Assembly: GCF_016905005.1 (NCBI RefSeq)
Contig: NZ_JADIKC010000007.1
Span: forward strand, 551,306-615,305
DNA from: Dyella kyungheensis
Lineage (GTDB): Bacteria; Pseudomonadota; Gammaproteobacteria; Xanthomonadales; Rhodanobacteraceae
Length of the DNA stretch: 64,000 nucleotides
Reading direction: 5' to 3'
Part shown: positions 9,170 through 18,680 of the stretch, piece after piece
Position numbering within the stretch: position 1 is the stretch's first letter
Layout: each line of letters opens with the position of its first letter
Position numbers and translations under genes: made by a program
Notes under the pieces: generated by a model
The model's database searches: none
What the model saw: the letters and a program-made list of their open reading frames with translations, nothing else
What the model was told of the DNA's origin: nothing

Positions 9170-9807
9170 ACGCACGCACGCTGTCCCCGCTTGATCGCCT
9201 GCTGTCCGGGATCGAACGCGCCCTGGAAACCGTGTCCGGCGCACCGGAAGCCGCCCGCCCCTCGCCAGCCGATGCCGTCGACGAAGCCGACATGGACGAT
9301 GCCGAACGCCGCCACGCCGCCGGCCTCATGCGCATCAACCACACCGGCGAGGTCTGCGCGCAGGCGCTTTACGACGGGCAGGCCGCGCTGGCCCGCAATG
9401 AGGACATCCGCGAACACCTGCAGCACGCCGCCGCCGAAGAAACCGACCATCTCGCCTGGTGCGCCGATCGCCTGAAGGAACTGGACAGCCGCCCCAGCCT
9501 GTTCAATCCCCTGTGGTATGCAGGCAGCTATGCCATCGGCGCGCTGGCGGCGCTGGCGGGCGATCCGGTCAGCCTGGGCTTCGTAGTGGAAACGGAGCGC
9601 CAGGTGGAGGCGCATCTGGAAGAACATCTCGACCAGTTACCCGCCCAGGACGAACGCTCACGCGCGGTGCTCACGCAGATGCAGGCCGACGAGATTCGCC
9701 ATGCCCACAACGCCCGCGAGCGCGGCGGCATCGATCTGCCGTTTCCGATTCCCGGCGTGATGCATTTGACGTCGATGGTGATGAAGGCCGTGGCGTACCG
9801 CGTCTGA
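9166..9807 (+). CDS. coq7: Demethoxyubiquinone hydroxylase Coq7
   Basis: A 213-residue di-iron carboxylate enzyme hydroxylating demethoxyubiquinone late in ubiquinone biosynthesis. Iron ligands are in [26 protein letters not shown] and [14 protein letters not shown]. The frame is open far upstream, but the ATG at 9166 overlaps the stop of the Fe-S gene by 4 bases and begins the recognisable protein. It ends with [18 protein letters not shown], typical for Coq7. A shared bidirectional terminator separates it from speD. Confidence 0.96.
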   Translation: MNARTLSPLDRLLSGIERALETVSGAPEAARPSPADAVDEADMDDAERRHAAGLMRINHTGEVCAQALYDGQAALARNEDIREHLQHAAAEETDHLAWCADRLKELDSRPSLFNPLWYAGSYAIGALAALAGDPVSLGFVVETERQVEAHLEEHLDQLPAQDERSRAVLTQMQADEIRHAHNARERGGIDLPFPIPGVMHLTSMVMKAVAYRV

Positions 9808-9848
9808 ATGCCGCTCCCACAGGGGAGTCGGCAACGCCGCGCAAAAAA

Positions 9849-9870
9849 AACCCGCCTTTCGGCGGGTTTT
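9849..9870. terminator. Bidirectional terminator coq7/speD
   Basis: Stem AACCCGCC / GGCGGGTT with TTTC loop, flanked by an A-run on the left and TTTTTC on the right, so it can end both the rightward coq7 and the leftward speD transcripts. Confidence 0.9.
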
Positions 9871-9873
9871 TCG

Positions 9874-10659
9874 TTACATCAGGTTGCGGCCGTGAAACAA
9901 CTCCTCGATCTCGCGGCGCAGCAGCGACTCTATCCGCTGGCGCTCCTTGAACGAGAGGTCGTCAGCATGCGCCTCGAACAGATACGTATCGAGGTCGAAA
10001 TCCTTGATATGCATCTTCGTGTGGAACATGTTTTCCTGGTACACGTTCACGTCGAACATCTCGTACTTCTGGCGGATGTGCTTGGCCAGGTAATCCTGCA
10101 CCGAGTTGATCTTGTGATCGATGAAGTGCTTCTTGCCCTTCACGTCGCGCGTGAAGCCGCGCACGCGGTAGTCGGCGATCACGATGTCCGATTCGAAGCT
10201 GTCGATCAGGTAGTTCAGGGCCTTCAGCGGCGAGATCACGCCGCAGGTGGCCACATCGATGTCCGCGCGGAAGGTCGCAATGCCGTTGTGCGGGTGCGTT
10301 TCCGGGTAGGTGTGGACGGTGATATGGCTCTTGTCCAGGTGCGCGACCACCGCATCGGAGATGGTGTCGCGGCCCAGCTTCTCCACCACCGGTTCCTCGG
10401 AAATGAGAATGGTGACGGAAGCGCCTTGCGGATCGTAGTCCTGGCGTGCAATGTTCAGGATGTTGGCGCCGATGATTTCGGCCACATCCGTCAGGATCTG
10501 GGTCAGGCGATCGGCGTCGTACTGCTCGTCGATGTATTCGATGTAACGCTGGCGCTGTTCTTCCGACACCGCATAGCAGATGTCGTAGATGTTGAAGCTC
10601 AGGGCCTTCGTCAGATTGTTGAAGCCCTGCAGACGCAGGCGGGGAAGCGGTTTAACCAC
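9874..10659 (-). CDS. speD: S-adenosylmethionine decarboxylase proenzyme
   Basis: A 261-residue proenzyme of the E. coli type (264 residues). It decarboxylates SAM to provide the aminopropyl donor for spermidine. Autocleavage before the pyruvoyl-forming serine is expected at K110/S111 within [12 protein letters not shown]; the downstream [22 protein letters not shown] and [20 protein letters not shown] blocks are as in E. coli. The C-terminus ends [10 protein letters not shown]. No speE is next to it. Confidence 0.97.
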   Translation of the reverse strand: MVKPLPRLRLQGFNNLTKALSFNIYDICYAVSEEQRQRYIEYIDEQYDADRLTQILTDVAEIIGANILNIARQDYDPQGASVTILISEEPVVEKLGRDTISDAVVAHLDKSHITVHTYPETHPHNGIATFRADIDVATCGVISPLKALNYLIDSFESDIVIADYRVRGFTRDVKGKKHFIDHKINSVQDYLAKHIRQKYEMFDVNVYQENMFHTKMHIKDFDLDTYLFEAHADDLSFKERQRIESLLRREIEELFHGRNLM

Positions 10660-10938
10660 AGCGACTCTCCATGGCCAGGGGTGGGGCCAGCAGTAGAGGC
10701 GGGTTAGCTACAAGGGTCCCCGCTGGATAATTCGACGTGAAAGCATGAAGCTTCCACGACCCTTGTGACCGGACCGCGACAAAGGGATCGCGTCCGAAAG
10801 ACCGTGAAGTATGCGGCAAAAAAAAGGAAAACTGAACCTCCGGCAGCGCCGGTTAGTTTGCCATAATGCCCGGAGGGGTAAGGTTTGGACTACCGGGGGA
10901 CGCCTAGCGGCCCCCGTTTTGAATCAACGGGATCTCAC
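10660..10938. promoter_or_regulatory. speD / crp-like divergent intergenic region
   Basis: About 280 non-coding bases between two divergent starts. An extended -10 candidate TGCCATAAT (10859-10867) faces the regulator gene. A GGAGGGG run at 10872-10878 could act as a ribosome binding site for the alternative TTG start at 10885. No protein frame here looks real. Confidence 0.5.
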
Positions 10939-11634
10939 GTGGCGCAACTCAAATATCAGCTACAGCAGGCTTTTGAACGGTCCCAGGCACCAGCGAACTT
11001 CGCACCTGATCCGGCGTCGATGGAGCGTTTTCTTGCGCTTTGCCATCGCCGGCGCTATCCGGGCAAGACCGCCATCATCCGTCCTGGAGACCCCGCCAAC
11101 ACGCTCTATTACATCGTGGACGGCTCGCTGGCCGTGTGCACCGAGGACGAGCAGGGTCGCGAACTGATCCTGGCCTACATCAGCCGAGGCCAGTTCATCG
11201 GCGAAATGGGCCTGTTCGTGGAGCAGGCGCAGCGCGAGTCGATGGTGCGCACCCGTACCGCCTGCGAGATGGCCGAAATCAGCTATGAGCGCCTGTTCCA
11301 GCTGATGGAAGGCCCGCTGCGCGAGGAATGCCCGAAGATCCTGTTCGCCATCGGCTCCCAGCTGACCCATCGCCTGCTGCGCACCTCGCGCCAGGTCAGC
11401 CGCATGGCCTTCATGGACGTGACCAACCGCATCTCCAAGACGCTGCTGGACCTGTGCCAGGAGCCCGATGCGATGACCCATCCGGAAGGCACCCAGATCC
11501 GCATTTCCCGCCAGGAAGTGAGCCGCATCGTGGGTTGTTCGCGCGAGATGGTGGGCCGCGTGCTCAAGCAGCTCGAGGAACAGGGCATGATCGACGTGGC
11601 CGGCAAGACCATCGTGGTGCGCGGCACCCGCTGA
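10939..11634 (+). CDS. clp: Crp/Clp-family transcriptional regulator
   Basis: About 231 residues, matching Xanthomonas Clp (230). The N-terminal cyclic-nucleotide-binding beta-roll shows HRRRYPGKTAIIRPGDPANTLYYIVDG and FIGEMGLFVEQAQRES; a dimer helix and a C-terminal winged helix (ISRQEVSRIVGCSREMVGRVL) follow. In Xanthomonas Clp responds to c-di-GMP and controls virulence genes; E. coli Crp uses cAMP. Which ligand applies here cannot be read off. The GTG at 10939 is chosen on length; a TTG at 10885 with a better ribosome binding site would add 18 residues. The speD-clp-coq7 neighbourhood is typical for Xanthomonadales. Confidence 0.9.
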   Translation: MAQLKYQLQQAFERSQAPANFAPDPASMERFLALCHRRRYPGKTAIIRPGDPANTLYYIVDGSLAVCTEDEQGRELILAYISRGQFIGEMGLFVEQAQRESMVRTRTACEMAEISYERLFQLMEGPLREECPKILFAIGSQLTHRLLRTSRQVSRMAFMDVTNRISKTLLDLCQEPDAMTHPEGTQIRISRQEVSRIVGCSREMVGRVLKQLEEQGMIDVAGKTIVVRGTR

Positions 11635-11660
11635 GCGCCACCAGGCCTGCCCGTACGAAG

Positions 11661-11690
11661 AAGCCCGGCCTCGGCCGGGTTTCTCTTTTT
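11661..11690 (+). terminator. Terminator after clp
   Basis: Inverted repeat AGCCCGGCC-TC-GGCCGGGTTT followed by CTCTTTTT, between the convergent clp and MarR-GNAT genes. Confidence 0.8.
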
Positions 11691-11710
11691 CAGGCCAAGG
11701 GCACCGCCGC

Positions 11711-12688
11711 TCAGCTGCCGCTGGCGCCCTGGCGACGGCCGGGCTGGTAGACCATGTAGACGTCGGCCCGCTCATAGTGCGAGCCCGCGCGCACCGAGGG
11801 CTGCAGCACGAAACCGGCCTGCTCGTACATGCGCAATGCGGTCTTGAGCCGGCTGTTGGATTCCAGGAACAGCTCCTTGCCGTCGCGGCGGTGGAACTCG
11901 GCGATGGCCGCCGCCAGCAGGACGCGGCCCGCGCCCATGCCCCGGAAGGTCTCGTCCACGCCCATTTTGGAAAGCTCGTAGACGCCCGGGGCTTCGTGCA
12001 ACAGCGCACAGGTGCCGATGACCTCGCCCGCCAGCCGGGCAAAGAAGATCGCGCCGCCCGGCGCCAGCACGTGGCGCTCCGGGTCGCCGAGGATCTCGCG
12101 GTCGATGTCCTCGATGCGGAAATAGCGCTCCAGCCAATGCGCGTTGAGCCGGTAGAAGTGCTCCTTCAGCGCGGGCTCGTACGGCACGACCTCCAGCGCG
12201 GCCTTGGCCACGAAAGCGTGCTCGGCGAGCATGGCGTCGACCACGGAACGCTCCTGCACGGCAGCTTCGGTGGCGGCGAGCGCGTTGAGCAACGCTTCCA
12301 GCCCCTCCTCCCCCAGCGACTTCACGATGCCCCGCCGCACGGCCACCCAGATCGGCCCCAGTGCCGAGAGGTCGGCACGCCCCTTGTCGGTCAGCGCGAG
12401 CAGGCTGCGGCGGCCGTCCTGGGCGTCCTTCTTGCGGCAGACCAGGCCCGCGTCGACCAGCTTGTCGGCCAGCTGGCTCACCGCCGAATGGGTTTGTCCG
12501 ATGGCCTGCGCCACATCGCTCACCGTGGTTTGGCCGTTCTCCCACAGGAAGCGCAGCACCGGGAACCAGCGCGATTCCACCCCGGCCCCGCAGGTGCGGT
12601 AAACCTCGTCCACGGCGGCATAGAAATGATCGCTGAGTGCTTTGAGCCGGCTACCGAGCGCCAGCTGGGCGAGCGAAGGGAGATACAT
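11711..12688 (-). CDS. MarR-GNAT fusion protein
   Basis: A 325-residue protein joining an N-terminal MarR winged helix (residues about 20-140: GQTTVSDVAQAIGQTHSAVSQLADKLVDAGLV, then KDAQDGRRSLLALTDKG) to a C-terminal GNAT acetyltransferase domain (KMGVDETFRGMGAGRVLLAAAI, the acetyl-CoA loop). The ATG at 12688 is preferred over the longer frame to 12745 because the upstream extension runs into the flanking palindromic repeat. Such fusions may sense and acetylate a small molecule; the substrate is unknown. A REP element separates it from the HAD gene. Confidence 0.85.
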   Translation of the reverse strand: MYLPSLAQLALGSRLKALSDHFYAAVDEVYRTCGAGVESRWFPVLRFLWENGQTTVSDVAQAIGQTHSAVSQLADKLVDAGLVCRKKDAQDGRRSLLALTDKGRADLSALGPIWVAVRRGIVKSLGEEGLEALLNALAATEAAVQERSVVDAMLAEHAFVAKAALEVVPYEPALKEHFYRLNAHWLERYFRIEDIDREILGDPERHVLAPGGAIFFARLAGEVIGTCALLHEAPGVYELSKMGVDETFRGMGAGRVLLAAAIAEFHRRDGKELFLESNSRLKTALRMYEQAGFVLQPSVRAGSHYERADVYMVYQPGRRQGASGS

Positions 12689-12730
12689 TCCGACAACCCT
12701 CGAACCAATGATGTGAGTAGCCACACCGCC

Positions 12731-12815
12731 CCTGTAGGAGCGCACCCTGTGCGCGACCGCTTTTGATCGAAGGCTGTCGCTAAAACCGGTCGCGCACAGG
12801 GTGCGCTCCTACAGG
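12731..12815. repeat. REP/BIME-like inverted repeat, copy 1
   Basis: Two perfect 28-base inverted arms (12731-12758 and 12788-12815) containing the core GGAGCGCACCCTGTGCGCGA, separated by 29 bases. The same core recurs at 39421, 44310, 47749 and 53000, always intergenic. Confidence 0.92.
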
Positions 12816-12828
12816 GGGCGTGGGCGGA

Positions 12829-13530
12829 TCAGAACCAGTCGACGCGGGTGATGGTACGACCCAGCGCCCGCTCCAGCTTCTTGCAAAGCGCGGGCGTGCC
12901 ATTGACCAGCACGGCCTCCGCCGCAGGTTTGAGCATGGGGGCATCGACCGCCGAGTCGCTATAGGCCACATGCCACTCGCCAACACCGAAAGCCGCCAGC
13001 TGCGCCGGTTTGCGGCGGCCCACGTTGTGCAGCTTCACGCGCATGCCCAACAGCCCCGGCCGAAGCTGCGAGGCCAGCACGTCGACCTCGCCCAGCCCCA
13101 GCTGGTCAAGGATGTGGCGGACCAGCACGTGCTCGCAGCCGGTAACCACGATGACCCGGTCGCCGGCCGCCTGGTGCCGGCGCAGCGCGCTCAGGCCATC
13201 GCGGCAGAACTGCTTGGGACGGCGCACCAGACCGGCACCGAAGGCTTCCGCCGCGAGCCGATAGCGCTGCTCGTTGAGACCGAGCAAACCCACGTGCACC
13301 AGCGCGCGCTCGGCCAGCCTGCGCGAGAACGGCACCACCAGGATCATCCAGGGCAGCGCGAATACGGCGCCCAGCTTGCGCAGCCAGGAGCGCTGGAAGC
13401 GGTCGCGCATGAACAGGTAGAACGCGTCACCGTGAATCAGCACGCCGTCGAAATCGAACAGCACCGTGCGCGGCGCAAGCACGGCCGCCGCCTCGGCTGC
13501 CGGCTCGAGAGGGGTTTCCGCTGTGCTCAT
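12829..13530 (-). CDS. HAD-superfamily phosphatase (SerB/PgpC-like)
   Basis: A 233-residue HAD-IB type phosphatase. The nucleophile motif DFDGVLIHGD (D26, D28), a second motif in VVTGCEHV and the late acidic motif YSDSAVDAPML are visible. An inner segment WLRKLGAVFALPWMILVVPF is hydrophobic and may associate with the membrane, as in phosphatidylglycerophosphatase C (YfhB) relatives. It starts 8 bases after the trpC stop, so it belongs to the trpGDC transcript, but a tryptophan role is not evident. Confidence 0.8.
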   Translation of the reverse strand: MSTAETPLEPAAEAAAVLAPRTVLFDFDGVLIHGDAFYLFMRDRFQRSWLRKLGAVFALPWMILVVPFSRRLAERALVHVGLLGLNEQRYRLAAEAFGAGLVRRPKQFCRDGLSALRRHQAAGDRVIVVTGCEHVLVRHILDQLGLGEVDVLASQLRPGLLGMRVKLHNVGRRKPAQLAAFGVGEWHVAYSDSAVDAPMLKPAAEAVLVNGTPALCKKLERALGRTITRVDWF

Positions 13531-13538
13531 GGGAACGC

Positions 13539-14333
13539 TCAGGTCGCGGCGAACAGGCGCTTCAGTTCCGCGCCCGGATCCTCGGCGCGCATGAACGCTT
13601 CGCCGACGAGAAATGCGTTGATGCCCGCATCGCGCAAGGTGGCCACGTCGTCGGGCGTGTGGATGCCCGATTCGCTGACCAGGATGCGGTCGTACTCCAT
13701 CAACTGCTGCAGCTCCAGCGAGGTGTCCAGCGAGGTATGGAAGGTGCGCAGATTGCGGTTGTTCACGCCGATCAGCGGCACCGGCAGCGCCAGCGCGCGT
13801 TCCAGCTCCTCGGCGTCATGCACTTCGCACAGCACGTCGAGGTCGAGCTCGGCGGCCAGCAGCGAGAGTTCGAGCAAGGCTGAATCGGCCAGCGCCGCGA
13901 CGATCAGCAGGATGCAGTCGGCACCGATCACGCGCGCCTCGTACACCTGGTACGGATCGATCACGAAGTCCTTGCGCAGCACCGGCAGCGAGCACGCATC
14001 GCGCGCCTGTTGCAGGAAATCTTCGCTGCCCTGGAAGAAATCCTTGTCGGTCAGCACCGAGAGGCAGGCTGCGCCGCCCTGCTCGTAGCTGCGCGCGATC
14101 GCGGCGGGATGGAAGTCGGGGCGGATCACGCCCTTGCTGGGGCTCGCGCGCTTCACCTCGGCGATCACGGCGGGCAGGCCTGCTTCGATCTTGCCTTCGA
14201 TGGCGGCAGCGAATCCGCGGGTTTCCGGCAGGTCCGCCACGCGCGAGGACAGTTCCGCCAGCGGCAGCCTGGCGCTGCGCTCGGCCACTTCTTCGGTCTT
14301 GCGGGTGAGGATGCGCTGGAGAATATCGGTCAT
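13539..14333 (-). CDS. trpC: Indole-3-glycerol phosphate synthase
   Basis: A 264-residue TIM-barrel enzyme closing the indole ring in tryptophan synthesis; monofunctional, without a fused TrpF. Key blocks: [61 protein letters not shown] and [12 protein letters not shown]. It lies 42 bases after trpD in the trpG-trpD-trpC order. Confidence 0.97.
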   Translation of the reverse strand: MTDILQRILTRKTEEVAERSARLPLAELSSRVADLPETRGFAAAIEGKIEAGLPAVIAEVKRASPSKGVIRPDFHPAAIARSYEQGGAACLSVLTDKDFFQGSEDFLQQARDACSLPVLRKDFVIDPYQVYEARVIGADCILLIVAALADSALLELSLLAAELDLDVLCEVHDAEELERALALPVPLIGVNNRNLRTFHTSLDTSLELQQLMEYDRILVSESGIHTPDDVATLRDAGINAFLVGEAFMRAEDPGAELKRLFAAT

Positions 14334-14375
14334 GGCAAAAGCTTGGGGGGAAAGGGGATGAAAATAGCGTGAGCG

Positions 14376-15443
14376 TCAGACCGCATTGGCCAGACGCCGC
14401 GTAGTAGCCACGAAGGCGTCCATTTTTGCACGAGCCGCGCCACTGGCGATGGTCGCACGCGCGAGCTCGATGCCCGCCGCGATGGAATCCACCACATTGG
14501 CCGCATACAGCGCCGCACCCGCATTGAGACAGACGATGTCGTGCGGCACGCCGCGCCGGCCTTCCAGCGCCTCGAGCAGCATGGCGCGCGACTCTTCCGC
14601 GTTCTCCACCCGCAGGTTGCGGCTGGACGCCATGGCCAGGCCGAAATCCTCCGGCTCCACTTCGTATTCGCGCACTTCGCCATCGCGCAGCTCGCCGACC
14701 AGGGTGGCCGCGCCCAGCGAAATCTCGTCCATGCCGTCGCGCCCCCACACCACCAGCGCGTGTTTCGCGCCCAATGCCTGCAGCACGCGCACCTGGATGC
14801 CGACCAGATCGGGATGGAACACGCCCATCAGGATATTCGGCGCATCGGCGGGATTGGTTAGCGGACCGAGAATATTGAACAGCGTGCGCACGCCCATTTC
14901 CTTGCGCACCGGCGCCACCACTTTCATGGCGGGGTGATGGTTCGGCGCAAACATGAAGCCGATGCCTACCTCCTCCATGCACTGGGCCACCTGCGCCGGC
15001 GGCAGGTCGATCACCGCACCCAGCGCCTCGAGCACATCCGCACTGCCCGATTTCGACGACACGCTGCGCCCGCCATGCTTGGCGATGCGCGCACCGCCTG
15101 CCGCGGCGACGAACATCGACGCCGTGGAAATATTGAAGCTCGACGCGCCATCGCCACCGGTGCCCACGATGTCCACGAAGTGCGGATGCGCCGGCAGCGC
15201 CACCTTGGCCGACAGCTCGCGCATCACGCGCGCCGCGCCGGTGATCTCGCCCACGGTTTCCTTCTTCACGCGCAGGCCGGTAATGATCGCGGCGGTCATC
15301 AGCGGGCTCACTTCGCCGCGCATGATCTGCCGCATCAGCTCGATCATCTCGTCGTGGAAGATTTCGCGATGCTCGATGGTGCGCTGTAGCGCTTCCTGCG
15401 GCGTGATGCTGACGCGGCGGCCCACATTGCCCGCGGCATTCAT
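14376..15443 (-). CDS. trpD: Anthranilate phosphoribosyltransferase
   Basis: A 355-residue enzyme attaching phosphoribose to anthranilate. The PRPP-binding [14 protein letters not shown] loop and [21 protein letters not shown] are present, with the anthranilate-side [11 protein letters not shown]. The frame is open further upstream in another gene's shadow; the ATG at 15443 overlaps the trpG stop by 4 bases and is the natural start. Confidence 0.97.
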   Translation of the reverse strand: MNAAGNVGRRVSITPQEALQRTIEHREIFHDEMIELMRQIMRGEVSPLMTAAIITGLRVKKETVGEITGAARVMRELSAKVALPAHPHFVDIVGTGGDGASSFNISTASMFVAAAGGARIAKHGGRSVSSKSGSADVLEALGAVIDLPPAQVAQCMEEVGIGFMFAPNHHPAMKVVAPVRKEMGVRTLFNILGPLTNPADAPNILMGVFHPDLVGIQVRVLQALGAKHALVVWGRDGMDEISLGAATLVGELRDGEVREYEVEPEDFGLAMASSRNLRVENAEESRAMLLEALEGRRGVPHDIVCLNAGAALYAANVVDSIAAGIELARATIASGAARAKMDAFVATTRRLANAV

Positions 15444-16036
15444 GCGGCGAGCTTCAGCGGCAGGCCGAGGAAGTTGCGCAACAGGTCGTGACCGTATTGC
15501 GTGAGGATGGATTCGGGATGGAACTGCACGCCCTCGACGTTCAAGGTCTTGTGGCGCAGGCCCATGATCTCGTCGATGCTGCCATCGGCGTTTTCCGTCC
15601 AGGCGGTGACTTCCAGGCAATCGGGCAGCGACTCCTGCTCGACCACCAGCGAGTGGTAGCGCGTGGCTTCGAACGGATCGGGCAAACCGGCGAACACGCC
15701 CTGCCCGCGATGGCGCACCGGCGAAGTCTTGCCGTGCATGATCTGCTTGGCGCGGATCACCTTGCCGCCGAACACCTGGCCGATCGCCTGATGACCCAGG
15801 CACACGCCGAACACCGGAATCTCTCCCGCGAGTTCGCGCAGCACATCGAGCGACACGCCCGAGTCGTCCGGCGTGCCGGGACCTGGCGAAATCATGATGT
15901 GCGAAGGCCGCAGCGCACGGATGCCAGCCACGTCCAGCGCATCGTTGCGCACCACCTTCACCGCCTGCCCCAACTCGCCCAGGTACTGCACGAGGTTGAA
16001 GGTGAAGCTGTCGTAGTTGTCGATCATCAGCAGCAT
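15440..16036 (-). CDS. trpG: Anthranilate synthase component II (glutamine amidotransferase)
   Basis: A 198-residue class I glutamine amidotransferase giving ammonia to TrpE. Catalytic Cys in [16 protein letters not shown] and the His-Glu pair in [11 protein letters not shown] are visible, along with [13 protein letters not shown]. Some relatives serve both tryptophan and folate (PabA); the trpD-trpC neighbours argue for tryptophan. Its partner trpE lies 20 kb away at 36575-38050 on the same strand. Confidence 0.96.
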   Translation of the reverse strand: MLLMIDNYDSFTFNLVQYLGELGQAVKVVRNDALDVAGIRALRPSHIMISPGPGTPDDSGVSLDVLRELAGEIPVFGVCLGHQAIGQVFGGKVIRAKQIMHGKTSPVRHRGQGVFAGLPDPFEATRYHSLVVEQESLPDCLEVTAWTENADGSIDEIMGLRHKTLNVEGVQFHPESILTQYGHDLLRNFLGLPLKLAA

Positions 16037-16299
16037 ACGTGGCTCAACTCTTTGATTTGGTTACACCCGACAAACACCGCCAGCGGTGGATACCCCCAAC
16101 GGTACCCCCAAAAGGACGAGCGGATGTCACCGACCCACCGATTGTAGCGGCGGCCGTCGCGGCGATGCAGCATCGGGGCGGTTCGACTGGCGCAACTGGC
16201 GCAGGCAAGCGAGCACTCGATGGAATGAGTGCCGAGAATCGGCGCAGGGGTTGTTCCGCAGGGACGTGCGGCGCTGCCGGGGAGCGCCGCGCGCCCGAT

Positions 16300-17436
16300 T
16301 CAGGCCCGCAGGCGGCGTGGATCGAGCATCTCGGCCGTGATGCCGGCGTCCTGCAGATGCCCCGGCAAGGGACGCCCCAGCGCGAGGTTGGCGCAGGTCT
16401 CGCCCATGGCTGCCGAGGTCTGGATGCCGTAGCCGCCCTGCGCCGCCACCCAGAAGAAATCGCTGGCGCCCGGCGCAAAGCCGCCCACCAGATCGCCATC
16501 GGCCACGAACGAACGCAGGCCGGCCCAGGTGCGCGTGGGACGGCGGATGGTCATCGTGGTCACTTCTTCGATGCGATGGATGCCGATGGCAATATCGAGC
16601 TCCTCCGGTTGCACGTCATGCGGTGCGACCGGGTCCACGTTGGCGGGACAGCCCAGCAGCAGGCCGGCGTCCGGCTTGAAATAGAAGCCCTCTTCCACGT
16701 CCGTGACGAACGGCCAGCGCGAGGTGTCGATGCCTGCCGGCGCCTCGAACAGGAAGGCCGAACGCCGACGCGGCTGGATGCCGATGGGTTCGATATCCGC
16801 CAGAGCCGCCACCTGGTCGACCCACGCACCCGCTGCGTTGAGCAGCAGCGGCGCACGGAAGCGTTCGCCGCCGGCGTCGACGAACCAATGGCCGGGACCG
16901 CGTTCGATGGAACGAATATCCACGTTCACGCGCAGCTGGCCGCCACGCGCACGCAGGCCGCGCAGGAAGCCCTGATGCAACTCGTTGACGTCGATATCGG
17001 CGGCACCGGGTTCGTACAACCCGATCTGGGCAGCCTCCGGTCGCAGTACCGGCACGGTCTCCAGCAGCCAGGCGGCGTCCACCACGCGCAGGCCCTGGGT
17101 GCGCGGCGCCATCTCGGCATGCAGTGCATGTACTTTTTCGATGTGATCGACGGTGCCGATGCTCACCGAACCGCGTGGCGACAGGATCGGGTGGCCCGCG
17201 AAACCTTCCGGCGGATGATCGAAGAAGCGCCGGGCTGCGCGTGTCAGTGCGCGCACCTGCGCCGAACCGTAAGTCTCGGAGAACAACGCGGCCGAGCGGC
17301 CGGTGGAATGCACACCCGCGTGCTCTTCGCGTTCCAGCACCAGCACGCGTGCATGCGGCGCCATGAAGTAGGCCACGGAAGCGCCAGCCATGCCGGCTCC
17401 AATCACAATGACGTCGGCGTCGTGCAGCGTGCTCAT
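16300..17436 (-). CDS. FAD-dependent D-amino-acid dehydrogenase, DauA-like
   Basis: A 378-residue flavoprotein of the DAO family. The Rossmann motif VIGAGMAGASVAYF is N-terminal. Long stretches follow Pseudomonas aeruginosa D-arginine dehydrogenase DauA as I recall it: LEREEHAGVHSTGRSAALF, PDAGLLLGCPANVDPV, TIRRPTRTWAGLRSF and FFWVAAQGGYGIQTSAAMGE. These enzymes oxidise basic and other D-amino acids to 2-oxoacids and feed electrons to the respiratory chain. It is the last gene of the leftward operon and overlaps the symporter gene by 4 bases, so D-amino-acid breakdown is probably its job in this locus. Confidence 0.9.
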   Translation of the reverse strand: MSTLHDADVIVIGAGMAGASVAYFMAPHARVLVLEREEHAGVHSTGRSAALFSETYGSAQVRALTRAARRFFDHPPEGFAGHPILSPRGSVSIGTVDHIEKVHALHAEMAPRTQGLRVVDAAWLLETVPVLRPEAAQIGLYEPGAADIDVNELHQGFLRGLRARGGQLRVNVDIRSIERGPGHWFVDAGGERFRAPLLLNAAGAWVDQVAALADIEPIGIQPRRRSAFLFEAPAGIDTSRWPFVTDVEEGFYFKPDAGLLLGCPANVDPVAPHDVQPEELDIAIGIHRIEEVTTMTIRRPTRTWAGLRSFVADGDLVGGFAPGASDFFWVAAQGGYGIQTSAAMGETCANLALGRPLPGHLQDAGITAEMLDPRRLRA

Positions 17437-18680
17437 GACTTGGATGTTTCTCGTGCGGATTGACGGGCCACCACGCTGGTGGCGGTGAGATCGGCGGTGA
17501 CGTTGCCCAGCGTGGCCAGGGCGTCGGGCAAGGCATCGACGGCAAGCATCAAGCCCAATGGCCCTACTGGTACGCCCATGGCCTGCGCCACCGGAAGATT
17601 GGTCGCCATGAAGCTGACCGCGCCAGGCAGGCCGACCGAGCCGAGACTGATCACCACCGCCAACAAGGCCGCTGCAAACAGCGGCGCAAGGCCGACATCG
17701 ATGCCGTAGGCCCAGGCGATGAAGCAGGCAGAAACCACGTATTGAATGGGACTGGTAAGGCGGAACAGGCTCACCGCCATCGGCAGCACCAGTGCATTCA
17801 CCTGCGGCGGATAGCCCAAGCGGCGTTCCGCGCTTTCCAGCATCGCCGGCAGGGAGGCCAGCGACGATTGCGTGCTCGCCGCCACGATCTGCGCCGGCAC
17901 CAGCGCCGGCACGAAGCGGCGCAGCGTTTCGCCGCCCCAGAGGACCGCCACGGGCAGCATCAGCAACGTCGCCGCGAGGTAGATCAGGCACTCCACCAGC
18001 ACATAGATGCCCAGCGCACTCAGCATGTGCAGGCCGGCGCGGGCGCATACGGCGAGGATCAGCGCGAACACGCCCAGCGGCGCCACCCACAACACCCAGC
18101 GCACCACCACGATCATGGTGTCGGCGATGGCCTGGAAGAACGACACGACCAGCACGCGGCGTTCGGCCTCGATGCGAGTCAGGCCGAAACCGAAGAACAG
18201 CGCGAACACCACCAGCGGCAGCATCGCACTCTGCGCCGCCGCCATGATGGCGTTGGCCGGAATGATGCCGTTGAACCATTCCGCCCAGCCCACGGCACCC
18301 GTGACGGGCGTTGCATGCGTGGCCACCGCGCTTTCGAGCGCCGTGGTGAGCGACGGATTGTGCGGGAACAGCGCGAACAGCCGCGGCGCCACGGCCGCCG
18401 CAAACAAGGCGCCGCCGGTGAGGATCAGGATGAAGGCGACGATCGCCCGCCGCGCGATGCGTCCGGAGGCTGCCGCGTCGCTCGCCGTATTCACGCCCAC
18501 CACCACCAGTGCGAACACCAGCGGCACCACGGTCATCTGCAGGGCGTTGAGCCACAGCCGTCCAAACGGCTGCACGGCATCGGCCACGTGCACGGCGTTG
18601 GTGGGCGACCACGCCGCCAGCGCCAGACCGCCCGCGGCGCCCAGGACCAGACCGATGAGTACCCGCGAGGTAGGGCTCAA
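17433..18680 (-). CDS. Dicarboxylate/amino acid:cation symporter (SDF family)
   Basis: A 415-residue inner-membrane transporter of the glutamate/dicarboxylate SDF family (GltP/DctA relatives), with about eight hydrophobic segments. SDF features include the serine-rich re-entrant segment AASTQSSLASLPAMLES and a late helix with MLAVDALPDALATLGNVTADLTAT (split here: MLAVDALPDAL, then NVTADLTAT). The frame extends upstream into the L,D-transpeptidase gene; the TTG at 18680 overlaps that gene's stop (TTGA) and begins the conserved protein. Import of glutamate, aspartate or D-forms released by the locus is inferred. Confidence 0.88.
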   Translation of the reverse strand: MSPTSRVLIGLVLGAAGGLALAAWSPTNAVHVADAVQPFGRLWLNALQMTVVPLVFALVVVGVNTASDAAASGRIARRAIVAFILILTGGALFAAAVAPRLFALFPHNPSLTTALESAVATHATPVTGAVGWAEWFNGIIPANAIMAAAQSAMLPLVVFALFFGFGLTRIEAERRVLVVSFFQAIADTMIVVVRWVLWVAPLGVFALILAVCARAGLHMLSALGIYVLVECLIYLAATLLMLPVAVLWGGETLRRFVPALVPAQIVAASTQSSLASLPAMLESAERRLGYPPQVNALVLPMAVSLFRLTSPIQYVVSACFIAWAYGIDVGLAPLFAAALLAVVISLGSVGLPGAVSFMATNLPVAQAMGVPVGPLGLMLAVDALPDALATLGNVTADLTATSVVARQSARETSKS

